DNA of 64,000 nt, taken from Paenibacillus amylolyticus (GTDB taxonomy: Bacteria; Bacillota; Bacilli; Paenibacillales; Paenibacillaceae). Numbering within the stretch: position 1 is the first letter of the stretch; every line of letters starts with the position of its first letter. The stretch spans positions 248,001 to 312,000 of the forward strand of contig NZ_RIAS01000004.1 in the NCBI RefSeq assembly GCF_003719335.1, given 5' to 3'. Shown here piece after piece: positions 23,900 to 32,099 of the stretch. The notes below the pieces were generated by a model, which made no database searches, had not been told where the DNA came from, and saw only the letters and a program-made list of their open reading frames with translations. Both the position numbers and the translations under genes were made by a program.

Positions 23900-24544
23900 A
23901 TGAACGTACTGGTGATTGGAGCAAATGGACAGATTGGTAAACACCTGGTGGAACAGCTGGCACAGGAAGACAAACATCAGGTTACGGCCATGATTCGCAA
24001 GCCGGAGCAGGCAGACGCACTGAAGAAACTTGGTGCACAGGTTGTCATAGGTGATCTGGAGGGTACCGTGGATGAGCTTGCTGAAGCGATGAAAGATCAG
24101 AATGCCATCGTATTTACGGCTGGTTCAGGTGGCTCGACGGGTCCGGACAAAACGTTGCTAATCGACCTGGATGGTGCAGTGAAAACGATGGAGGCCGCAG
24201 CGAAACAGAACATTTCCAGATATATTCTAGTCAGCGCCTATGGTGCCGATCAGCGGAGTAAATGGCCGGAAGAGATCAAACCGTATTATGTGGCAAAGCA
24301 TTTTGCGGATCGTGCATTGTTTGCCAGTGATCTGAACTATACTATTATCCGTCCCGGAGGTCTGAAAAATGAACCGGGAACCGGCAAAGTGGCTGTGGGT
24401 ACTGACCTGAAACCAGGCAGTATTGCTCGTGAAGATGTGGCACGTGTCATTGCAGCCTCCTTGCAGGAAGAGAAGACCTATCGGATGGCTTTTGATCTGA
24501 TAGCTGGAGATCATGCAGTATCGGACGCTTTAGGTAAATTGTAA
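23900..24544 (+). CDS. NAD(P)-binding atypical SDR (YhfK-like)
   Basis: A 214-residue atypical short-chain dehydrogenase. MNVLVIGANGQIGKHLVEQL carries the GxxGxxG nucleotide-binding motif, VVIGDLEG the acidic turn, and YILVSAYGAD and YVAKHFADRAL replace the classical YxxxK site. The C-terminus (DLNYTIIRPGGLKNEPGTG) is typical of NmrA/YhfK-type NAD(P)H-binding proteins. It could be an oxidoreductase or a redox-sensing protein. The ribosome binding site is GAGAGGAGA. Single gene ahead of the two-component operon. Confidence 0.88.
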   Translation: MNVLVIGANGQIGKHLVEQLAQEDKHQVTAMIRKPEQADALKKLGAQVVIGDLEGTVDELAEAMKDQNAIVFTAGSGGSTGPDKTLLIDLDGAVKTMEAAAKQNISRYILVSAYGADQRSKWPEEIKPYYVAKHFADRALFASDLNYTIIRPGGLKNEPGTGKVAVGTDLKPGSIAREDVARVIAASLQEEKTYRMAFDLIAGDHAVSDALGKL

Positions 24545-24597
24545 ACAGATGTTGTAAACTAACGGGAGAAGGATATGACGGGTGAGGGGGAATCAGC

Positions 24598-25350
24598 ATG
24601 AATGAGACTGTGCTGGTCATTGAAGATGAGCCCAAAATTGCACGATTGCTTGAACTGGAGCTGCAGTATGAAGGGTATCAGGTCACGAAAGCAAGCAGTG
24701 GAACAGAAGGGTTGGAAAAGTATAGCGAGGGGCAATGGGATTTGATTTTACTGGATATCATGTTGCCTGGTCTAAGTGGCATCGAGGTTTTGCGACGAAT
24801 CCGAGCCAGAGATGCAGCTATTCCAATCCTCATGCTGACAGCGAAGGATTCAGTGGAGGATAAAGTGTCGGGCCTGGATCTTGGCGCCAATGACTATATC
24901 ACGAAGCCTTTTCAGATTGAGGAGTTGCTTGCCCGAATTCGTGCAGCGCTGCGGCTTGCTGCGGCTTCTTCTGCCAGGACGTTGAATCATGACCCGAAGC
25001 AGGAAACCGTGCGGGAGTCGGCAGGTCAGCAGCGGGAAGCAGACACAGCGTGGTTAACTGCTGCTGATTTGAAACTGCATGAAGGGACGCGCGAGGTTTT
25101 TCGAGATGGACAAGCCATAGAGCTTACCCCTCGCGAGTTTGATCTGCTGGTGTATCTCCTACGCAATCAGCGTCAGGTGCTCAGCCGGGATCAGATCGTA
25201 CAATCCGTGTGGGGATACGATTATTATGGGGATACCAATGTGGTGGACGTGTATATCCGTTATGTGCGCAAGAAGGTAGATAACGGATTCAAGCTACCTC
25301 TAATACATACCGTAAGGGGCGTAGGATACGTCCTGAAGGAGCAATCATGA
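24598..25350 (+). CDS. OmpR-family response regulator (YkoG-like)
   Basis: A 250-residue protein: receiver domain with phospho-acceptor Asp53 (LILLDIMLPGLSG) and switch Lys (YITKPFQ), then an unusually long linker (about residues 122-155, Ala/Ser/Gln-rich), then an OmpR winged helix (LTPREFDLLVYLL ... TNVVDVYIRYVRKKVD). Gene order regulator-kinase-PepSY protein matches the ykoG-ykoH-ykoI arrangement of Bacillus subtilis. The stop overlaps the kinase start by four bases (ATGA), implying translational coupling. Confidence 0.93.
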   Translation: MNETVLVIEDEPKIARLLELELQYEGYQVTKASSGTEGLEKYSEGQWDLILLDIMLPGLSGIEVLRRIRARDAAIPILMLTAKDSVEDKVSGLDLGANDYITKPFQIEELLARIRAALRLAAASSARTLNHDPKQETVRESAGQQREADTAWLTAADLKLHEGTREVFRDGQAIELTPREFDLLVYLLRNQRQVLSRDQIVQSVWGYDYYGDTNVVDVYIRYVRKKVDNGFKLPLIHTVRGVGYVLKEQS

Positions 25351-26732
25351 GCTTGCGCAGTAAAATCTACGGATATTCGTCGGTTTTATTTGCTGTGCTG
25401 TTAATTGCGGTGAATCTGTCTGTCTATTTCGTATTTGAGCGAGTATCCATTGATAATGAGATTCGCCGGATTGAAGCAGAAGCCGAATCGATCGTCGCAG
25501 GAGTGCGTCAGTCCGCTGGCTCGATTCCCCCGGATGATCTGCTTCGGGCTTATGCGCCCGTGAATGGCATGTTGCGCATTGTACATGAAGACGGCAGCAG
25601 TTCACCTGTGACCACAACCGCAGCATCTGAACAACTCAGCAAATTGTCTTACCAGTATGAAAATGAGAAAAAAGCCGCGTATCTCCAGGTGGATCAGGTT
25701 GGTTATGTGTGGGTTTCCATGCCATTAATTTGGCCGGATGGAGAAGTTGTAAACCTGCAGGTTACCCAGAGTGTGGCAGAAACAGAGAAGGGGCTTGTTA
25801 CCCTGCGCACCGTATTGGTGATTGTCACCATTATTGCGCTGATTCCTGCGGTGATCTCCAGCCGAATTTTGGCGAACCGCATGACAAGACCGATTCAGCA
25901 AATGACACGTACGATGAGTGATATTCAAGCGAGTGGACATTTTAAGCGGTTGCCGCTGGAGGAAACCTCAAAGGACGAATTGAACACGATGGGCCAGACG
26001 TTCAATCGCATGATGGATCTGCTGGAGTCGAACTTCGAACGGCAGGAGCGCTTTGTCTCGGATGCGTCACATGAGCTAAAAACACCGCTGACGATCATTG
26101 AGAGTTACGCCAGTCTGCTCAAGCGCCGGGGGAAGGAGCGGCCTGAAGTGTTCGATGAAGCGGTGGAAGCGATTCTGTCGGAATCGGTACGTATGCGTGA
26201 GTTGACGGAGCAGCTGTTGCTCCTGGCCAAACAGCCGGAGCAATGGAATGTAGAGCTAGAGCGCGTAGATATTGCGAAGCTGGCCGAGGATTCTACGCGT
26301 GCATTCCGCGAAGCGTATCACCGAGAAGTGCGGTGTGACGCTTCAAGCCCCCTCTGGGCGATGAGCGATGAGAGCAAGCTCAAGCAGCTGCTGTTTATTT
26401 TGCTGGATAATGCTCGCAAATATAGTGAAGATGCCATTGAAGTCAAACTGGATAGCCAAAGCGAACACTGCCGGATACGGATCGCGGATACAGGTATAGG
26501 TATGCGGCAGGAGGATCTGGCGAAAGTGTTTGACCGTTTTTACCAGGTCGATGTCTCCAGAACCCGAAGCGGAAGTGCCAGCGGGTCTGGTCTCGGACTG
26601 TCGCTGGCCAAGGAGCTGGCAAGCGCTGTGGGGGCACAGATTGAGCTAACGAGTACCGAGGGGGTTGGCACGGAGGCATGTATTATTTTACCACGATCCA
26701 AATCGGACAGCCGAGGCAGCTCACTCTCATGA
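25347..26732 (+). CDS. Sensor histidine kinase (YkoH-like)
   Basis: A 461-residue membrane kinase. Membrane helices at about 14-33 and 155-175 flank a 120-residue extracytoplasmic sensor. Then come HAMP (about 176-228), HisKA with His242 (SDASHELKTPLTI), and HATPase (DNARKYSED N-box, ADTGIGM G1, SGLGLSLAKEL G2). Classical OmpR-partner kinase. The next genes encode PepSY proteins, which may modulate the sensor from outside. It starts within the stop codon of the regulator gene. Confidence 0.94.
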   Translation: MSLRSKIYGYSSVLFAVLLIAVNLSVYFVFERVSIDNEIRRIEAEAESIVAGVRQSAGSIPPDDLLRAYAPVNGMLRIVHEDGSSSPVTTTAASEQLSKLSYQYENEKKAAYLQVDQVGYVWVSMPLIWPDGEVVNLQVTQSVAETEKGLVTLRTVLVIVTIIALIPAVISSRILANRMTRPIQQMTRTMSDIQASGHFKRLPLEETSKDELNTMGQTFNRMMDLLESNFERQERFVSDASHELKTPLTIIESYASLLKRRGKERPEVFDEAVEAILSESVRMRELTEQLLLLAKQPEQWNVELERVDIAKLAEDSTRAFREAYHREVRCDASSPLWAMSDESKLKQLLFILLDNARKYSEDAIEVKLDSQSEHCRIRIADTGIGMRQEDLAKVFDRFYQVDVSRTRSGSASGSGLGLSLAKELASAVGAQIELTSTEGVGTEACIILPRSKSDSRGSSLS

Positions 26733-26837
26733 AATTCTCATTCTTCTCTTCTATACTGATGACATACAAGGTTAGTATATAGCGTTTCAACGTGAATACT
26801 CAGATAAGTTATGGAAGAATGTGAGGAGGAAGTGCGT

Positions 26838-27674
26838 ATGGCAGAGCAGGAACAGCAGCCTGAAATGACACGAAGTGATAACGAACATGAGCATAGGCGT
26901 GGAGACAAAAATTTAAATAGAAGTCATACAGGGAAAGGATCACGAAGGTTACTGTGGTTGGGGACCGGAACATTGGCCATAGTGCTCCTCGTAGCAGTGA
27001 TATGGTGGAAACCGTGGGAACCTGCTCGTGAGCAGTTATCTGCTGATACAGTCGCGCAATCTGTGCTGAATCAATACCCGGGAGAGATCATTCATTCTAC
27101 CCTGAAGGACGGTACGTATTTGATGCAGCTTCGTTCGGAGACAGGTTTATACGATGTGCAGGTCGATGCATTTACGGCGGCTGTTCAATCCATCAAACGT
27201 CTGGAGTCGAGTCCGCAGGCTGAAGAGAAGACGTTGTGGAGCCGTGAGCAGATGAAGTCGGAGTTGCTGAAGCAAAGAGCCGGGGAGCAGCTTGTATCGC
27301 TGGAACTGGTTGAGCGGCAAGGCAGTCCTGTGTTCACCGCAGTGGTAAAAGCCAAGGATAACAGCCGCCAAGAACTGACGCTTGATCCGTATACGGGCGA
27401 GATTGTTTCGTCCAAAGCGATCAAGTCACCTCCGCCATCGGCAACGGGAGGAACGGATAAAGAGCCACAGTTTCTAAGTGAGAAGCAGGCCGAGCGGAAG
27501 GCACTTGCGAGAGTTCCCGGCGAAGTGGACGATGTGGAGCTGCGTGGCACGAACAGTGGCAATCCGTATTACCTGGTTGAGATCGATCTGGAAGACGGCC
27601 GGGAGGCGACGGTACAGGTGAATGCGATTTCGGGTGCCATACGTTCGGTAACTTGGGATAAGGACGACGATTAG
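26838..27674 (+). CDS. Membrane-anchored double-PepSY protein
   Basis: About 278 residues: a charged cytoplasmic N-terminus, one membrane helix (about residues 44-62, LLWLGTGTLAIVLLVAVIWW), and an outward part with two or three PepSY-type repeats. They read TLDPYTGEIVSSK and VQVNAISGAIRSV, after a degenerate VQVDAFTAAVQSI. PepSY domains inhibit or sense extracytoplasmic proteases and ions. ATG 26838 follows GAGGAGG by 8 bases; the frame's outer ATG at 26811 lies upstream of that site. It is the third gene of the two-component block, in the position of ykoI. Confidence 0.87.
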   Translation: MAEQEQQPEMTRSDNEHEHRRGDKNLNRSHTGKGSRRLLWLGTGTLAIVLLVAVIWWKPWEPAREQLSADTVAQSVLNQYPGEIIHSTLKDGTYLMQLRSETGLYDVQVDAFTAAVQSIKRLESSPQAEEKTLWSREQMKSELLKQRAGEQLVSLELVERQGSPVFTAVVKAKDNSRQELTLDPYTGEIVSSKAIKSPPPSATGGTDKEPQFLSEKQAERKALARVPGEVDDVELRGTNSGNPYYLVEIDLEDGREATVQVNAISGAIRSVTWDKDDD

Positions 27675-27809
27675 GAATTTCTATAAGGATCTATGAATTG
27701 ATAAGTGATGATCGCCTGAAAGGACATTTCTTACATTGAAGTAATCGTGTCAACACTCATTGCAGTTCAATTTATAATATTTTCTGAAAAAGGATAAGAA
27801 TACTCTCCT

Positions 27810-27880
27810 CATTTTCTCATCAAATTCTAATCTTTCTCTCTCTAATCTCTCATTCGCCCAGGTTATTCTAAATATGTAGA
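27810..27880. promoter_or_regulatory. Cluster of TCTCAT/TCTAAT repeats upstream of the second PepSY gene
   Basis: The stretch contains TCCTCAT, TCTCAT, TCTAAT, TCTAAT, TCTCAT and TCTAAAT at roughly 10-16 base intervals. Similar TTCTCATTCTTCTCT occurs before the first PepSY gene near 26740. Such phased half-sites are typical of OmpR-type response regulators, so this may be the binding region of the YkoG-like regulator. Confidence 0.35.
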
Positions 27881-27912
27881 CGAGAACGAGAACAATAACG
27901 AGGAGATGAATG

Positions 27913-28569
27913 ATGATGATGAACAAACATAAACTTTGGATTGGCAGCTTGTCCGCAGCGGTGTTGCTTGGTGGATCAGCTGTTGCAGCTAGCGGCAATA
28001 TGAACGGGCAACCGGCGCCAAAAGTACAATCTGAAACTACACAATCCGCACCAGCCTCAGTGACACAATCCACGAGTGTGAACCAGAACAACACAGGTAA
28101 GCTGCTGACCGTATCCCAAGCTAAATCCATAGCGCTGAAAGCAGTGGAAGGTAAAGTGGATGATGTGGATCTGGAGCGTAGAAACGGTCAAACGTTCTAT
28201 GAAGTTGAGATCGACCGAAAAGGTAAACCGGATGTGACTGTTAGGTTGGATGCTTATACGGGTAAGGTTTTGGCAGTTGTTAATGATGACGACTACGATG
28301 ACGATGATGATTATCGGGAAAATGGAACAGGTAACTCTTCGAGTGCGTCTGCTTCCAATGAGGTTAAATTGACGGTTGCACAAGCTTCCAACATTGCACT
28401 GAAACAAGTGACTGGTGGCAAAGTAACCAAGGTTGAACTGGACCGTGATAATGGTCGTTATGTCTATGAGATTGAGCTGAGAACAGCTCAAGGTGAGGCA
28501 GACGTTGATATCGATGCGAACACAGGTAAAGTGTTGTCGTTTGATCAGGATTTTGATGACGAGGATTAA
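27913..28569 (+). CDS. Secreted double-PepSY protein with acidic linkers
   Basis: About 218 residues with a signal peptide (LWIGSLSAAVLLGGSAVAAS). Two PepSY repeats follow, each ending in VRLDAYTGKVLAV or VDIDANTGKVLSF. They are joined by a poly-Asp stretch (DDDYDDDDDYREN), and the C-terminus ends DQDFDDED. The acidic runs suggest calcium or cation binding. Four ATG codons in a row (27910-27919) make the exact start ambiguous; 27913 gives a 7-base spacing from AGGAG. Separate from the preceding operon by 236 bp with its own probable promoter and possible regulator boxes. Confidence 0.87.
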   Translation: MMMNKHKLWIGSLSAAVLLGGSAVAASGNMNGQPAPKVQSETTQSAPASVTQSTSVNQNNTGKLLTVSQAKSIALKAVEGKVDDVDLERRNGQTFYEVEIDRKGKPDVTVRLDAYTGKVLAVVNDDDYDDDDDYRENGTGNSSSASASNEVKLTVAQASNIALKQVTGGKVTKVELDRDNGRYVYEIELRTAQGEADVDIDANTGKVLSFDQDFDDED

Positions 28570-28660
28570 TTGTTAAATTGCGGGGGAGTATAGGAATGAT
28601 TTTCGACTCCGACCACCGTTTGACGGGTTTATATAGCTTAGGCTGATCGTATCAGACGGG

Positions 28661-28687
28661 AAGACGCTTCGAGTGAAGCGTCTTTTT
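28661..28687 (+). terminator. Rho-independent terminator
   Basis: AAGACGCTTC pairs perfectly with GAAGCGTCTT around GAGT, followed by a T run. It ends the PepSY transcript. Confidence 0.93.
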
Positions 28688-28785
28688 GTCGTACTTCATA
28701 GTGTTGTTCATAGTTTCTTTAATCCAAACTGTGGTAAACTAGTAGAATTGTAGAAAATAGTATAGACAAGGAGCTGGATAACGAA

Positions 28786-29598
28786 TTGGCTGGTGAACAA
28801 ATGAGATCGGAAACGACTAGAGAACAAGTGCTGTCAATTGAAGGCTTACGTATGCGGTATAACGGGCGTTATGTATTAAACGGCATCGATCTGGAAGTGA
28901 ATCGGGGGGAGATGATCGGATACATCGGGCCCAATGGAGCTGGCAAAAGTACAACAGTGAAGATTTTGCTTGGATTAGTGGAAGGGTATGTGGGGAACGT
29001 TCGTATTTTTGGACAGGATATCGCTGACGGCGATGTGGAATATAAGCGTAGAATCGGGTATGTACCGGAAGTGGCAGAACTGTATGAACAATTAACTCCG
29101 GCGGAGTATTTAACGTTTACGGGAGAGTTATATGGCTTGTCTTATGAAGATGCGGACTATAAAGCAAGGCTGTTGATGGATTGTTTTGGACTGGAAAAAT
29201 CATATCATTCCCGCATTGCCTCCTTCTCCAAAGGGATGCGTCAGAAAGTGCTGTTAATCTCGGCACTGCTACATGATCCTGATCTGCTGTTCTTGGATGA
29301 ACCGCTCAGCGGGCTGGATGCCAACAGTGTGATGGTGGTGAAAGAGATTTTGTCACAGCTGTCCGCGAAAGGCACAACGATCTTCTATTCGTCACACATT
29401 ATGGATGTGGTGGAGAAGATCAGTAGCCGGATTGTATTGATTGCCGAGGGTCGTGTCGTGGCAGATGGGACGTTCAAGCAGCTTCAGCAGCAATCGATGG
29501 AAGGGTCACTGGAGGAAGTGTTTAATCAATTGACAGGCTTTAATGAACATAAGGCGATTGCTGAGCGCTTTGTTTCGATTGTGCAGGAGGTGAACTAA
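28786..29598 (+). CDS. ABC transporter ATP-binding protein
   Basis: A 270-residue ATPase with Walker A GPNGAGKST, signature FSKGMRQK, Walker B LLFLDEPLSG and the H-loop SSHIMD. The sequence belongs to the CcmA/EcsA-like exporter group. The TTG start at 28786 is 12 bases after AAGGAG; an in-frame ATG at 28801 is an alternative. The gene is directly followed by its permease (1-base gap), so the two form one transporter. Substrate unknown. Confidence 0.92.
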   Translation: MAGEQMRSETTREQVLSIEGLRMRYNGRYVLNGIDLEVNRGEMIGYIGPNGAGKSTTVKILLGLVEGYVGNVRIFGQDIADGDVEYKRRIGYVPEVAELYEQLTPAEYLTFTGELYGLSYEDADYKARLLMDCFGLEKSYHSRIASFSKGMRQKVLLISALLHDPDLLFLDEPLSGLDANSVMVVKEILSQLSAKGTTIFYSSHIMDVVEKISSRIVLIAEGRVVADGTFKQLQQQSMEGSLEEVFNQLTGFNEHKAIAERFVSIVQEVN

Positions 29599-29599
29599 T

Positions 29600-31267
29600 A
29601 TGGCGGAACCCTCCGATTTTCGTACGCTCCAAATTCTGGATCGTTTTCGGCCGATCATCGCCAAGACGGGTGCTGATTATGATGTGCTGCGCCTTATTTT
29701 ACGGGTGAAGTTCCAGATGGATCAGCGCAGAGTGCCTACGATTATGGCCGGAAGGTCAAAGAGTAAGGAGAACAAAGAAGGTAACCAGTATGTTCGCTCT
29801 CTCTGGCTGTATGCCTTGATGGGAGCAATCATGGTCCCCTTTGTCGTCTGGAATACAGGACAATTCATGCTTCAGATGGGTATTCTGTTTGGCGTGCTTA
29901 TGTTTATGATTATGACGTCGATGATTTCGGATTTTTCATCCGTGCTTCTCGACATCCGGGATAGAAATATTATTTTGACCAAACCTGTCAATGCGCGTAC
30001 CGTGGGGATGGCCCGAGCTATTCATGCGGGGGTCTATCTGGTGCTGCTGACAGGTTCAGTGACGGCTGCGCCGCTGATTGCCGGGCTTGTTACGCACGGG
30101 ATTGGTTTCTTTCTACTCTTTCTGTTACAGATTATTCTGATCAGTATTCTGATCCTCGTAACCACATCCCTCATCTATCTGTTCATGATGAAGTTTCTGG
30201 ATGGGGAGAAGCTGAAAGACATGATTAATATGGTGCAGATTCTGCTTTCCGTGGGGATCGCAATTGGATATCAGTTTGTCGTTCGTTCCTTTGATATTAT
30301 TGATTTTAAAGTAGCTTTTACGCCGGAATGGTGGCAACTGCTGTTACCGCCGCTATGGTATGCTGCTGCATACGATTGGTTATTCGCAGGTCATGGCGGT
30401 GTGTGGATCTACACGTTAACAGCGATTGCTGTTGTTGTTCCGGTGATATGCCTGATCGTATATGTGAAGCTTATGCCATCCTTCGAGCTGTATTTAGAAA
30501 AAATGGCTCATTCCGGACAAACCTCAGATCGCTGCCGGGGAAAGTGGGATCGCATGGTTGCCAAGCTGTTCAGTCGCTCTGCCGAAGAACAAGCCTGCTT
30601 TCGTCTGTCAGCCAGCATGATGCGTAATGAGCGGGAATTCAAGCTTAAAGTATACCCTTCGCTAGGCTTTTCATTAGTAATGCCTTATATCTTTTGGTAT
30701 ACCGCTTTACAATCGTCGACCTGGACGGAATTCAGGCAAAGTTCATTTATGTACACCTTATATATTATGCTGGTTCTTTTGGTAACCATCGTAATCATGC
30801 TGAAATATTCTGGTCAGTACAAGGCATCATGGATCTTTCGCGCCGCGCCAATGGCTAATGAAAATGTATTATATCGAGGCGCCCTGAAGGCATTTCTAAG
30901 CAATATATTCATACCCGTATTTCTGCTAAATGCGGTTGTGTTCACATGGACATTTGGACTTCGGATTTTACCAGATATTGCGATTATTCTGCTCACAGCT
31001 ACGGCGCTGATCCCGGTATCCGGCAAGTTTATGCTGCAAAAGCCACCGTTCTCCCAATCGTTCAGTGTGGCCCAGCAAAGTGACGGCTGGTATATTTTCG
31101 CTGCTTTACCTGTATTCGCTTTACTGTGGGGCGCTCATGTCTTTTTCCGCTCCTTCTCCGGAGGTGTCTGGATGTACGGTGTGATCTTGATTGTGGCGAA
31201 TGTGCTGCTGTGGACGCTGTTGTATCGGGTGAAGAAACCAGCGGTCAAGTCGTCTGTGGTCGTTTGA
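29600..31267 (+). CDS. ABC transporter permease (large)
   Basis: A 555-residue protein with about ten to twelve membrane helices in two halves separated by a basic cytoplasmic loop (about residues 300-340, EKMAHSGQTSDRCRGKWDRM). It has the size and layout of exporter permeases that pair with a single EcsA-like ATPase. A strong AGGAGG site sits within the end of the ATPase gene. The cargo is unknown; neither an antibiotic-peptide nor a sensor gene adjoins it except the YkoGHI-like block upstream. Confidence 0.88.
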   Translation: MAEPSDFRTLQILDRFRPIIAKTGADYDVLRLILRVKFQMDQRRVPTIMAGRSKSKENKEGNQYVRSLWLYALMGAIMVPFVVWNTGQFMLQMGILFGVLMFMIMTSMISDFSSVLLDIRDRNIILTKPVNARTVGMARAIHAGVYLVLLTGSVTAAPLIAGLVTHGIGFFLLFLLQIILISILILVTTSLIYLFMMKFLDGEKLKDMINMVQILLSVGIAIGYQFVVRSFDIIDFKVAFTPEWWQLLLPPLWYAAAYDWLFAGHGGVWIYTLTAIAVVVPVICLIVYVKLMPSFELYLEKMAHSGQTSDRCRGKWDRMVAKLFSRSAEEQACFRLSASMMRNEREFKLKVYPSLGFSLVMPYIFWYTALQSSTWTEFRQSSFMYTLYIMLVLLVTIVIMLKYSGQYKASWIFRAAPMANENVLYRGALKAFLSNIFIPVFLLNAVVFTWTFGLRILPDIAIILLTATALIPVSGKFMLQKPPFSQSFSVAQQSDGWYIFAALPVFALLWGAHVFFRSFSGGVWMYGVILIVANVLLWTLLYRVKKPAVKSSVVV

Positions 31268-31684
31268 GCTGGAGTCTGCCAAGGTACCTTTCTGGAGTGT
31301 TTAACCTGGTTTAACTGGCTCCTGGCTTAAGTCGTGTAATTCTATATAGTGAGTCTAAGCAAGAGTGAGTAAGTGGTTATTTATTTTCGCCCCGTGAGCG
31401 GCTTGCAACTACCCGCGCGCGGGGCTCTGTTACATAAGAAGGGTTGCCAGTCATGGGAAGAAGCGCAGGGGTTAGATAGGGTAGCTTAAAATAAAGTGTA
31501 TGAAGTAAATGAAAATGAAGAAATGAAGAGAATAAAGCAAACAAAGCAAACAAAGCAAACAATGCGAAAATAGTGAATGAATTAGGTGAATTAGGTATAG
31601 TGAGTAACTCACATTGCAGTAGATTGGATAAGTAACCCAAACAAGTAAGCCAGTGTGCAGTAGAGACAAAGGTGTGTTGTGATT
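31268..31684. other. Gene-free stretch before repeat copy B, with a GC-rich hairpin and AAACAAAGC repeats
   Basis: GCCCCG (31389-31394) and CGGGGC (31420-31425) may form a transcript-end hairpin for the permease gene. AAGCAAACA repeats (31534-31564) and GAATTAGGT repeats (near 31580) are low-complexity tandem words. No protein-like frame is seen. Confidence 0.45.
31534..31564. repeat. Short AAGCAAACA tandem repeat
   Basis: Three and a half head-to-tail copies of a 9-base word (AAGCAAACA). It is one of several low-complexity tracts that sit next to the 195-bp quartet elements. Confidence 0.75.
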
Positions 31685-31879
31685 CTAACGATCTCAGATG
31701 AGCTTATTTGGGCGAAAAGTGGCGCTCAGGAATTCTAACGATCACCAGGAAGCTTATTTCTGCAAAAGAGGGTGTTTTAGCCCGAAAAAGAGGTGAATTT
31801 TGCTAAATAGCGTGTCTGGTGATCGTTAGCCTGGTGCAACATGCAAAATAGGCCAATTAACGTTTCCTGTGATCGTTAG
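31685..31879. repeat. 195-bp palindromic quartet element, copy B
   Basis: Units are forward at 31685-31709 and 31735-31759, and inverted at 31805-31829 and 31855-31879. All four keep CTAACGATC (or its complement). The third has CTATTT and the fourth TTAATT in place of TTATTT. Spacing 50/95/50 is identical to copies A and C although the spacers differ completely. It lies between two convergent genes. Confidence 0.9.
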
Positions 31880-31904
31880 AGTATGGAGACAACTAACTGG
31901 TGGT

Positions 31905-31995
31905 GCAGATGTTAGTGTAAATGCAGATGTAGAAGTAGAAGTAGAAGTAGAAGTAGATGTAGATGTAGATGTAGAAGTAGATGTAAGTGTGAGAG
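31905..31995. repeat. Degenerate GTAGAA/GTAGAT hexamer tract
   Basis: About 90 bases of GATGTA, GAAGTA and similar words in a 6-base period, starting 26 bases after copy B. Similar in style to the tract preceding copy A. No gene is seen between it and the leucine dehydrogenase stop. Confidence 0.8.
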
Positions 31996-32099
31996 CAGGT
32001 GGGGAACTTTTTAGAATAAAGAGCTCTGCAAGGCTCCGAATATAATGCTGAAACAGTACTCACCTCATCCATGAAAGTTAGAGATGTTTTAAGTGTAAC

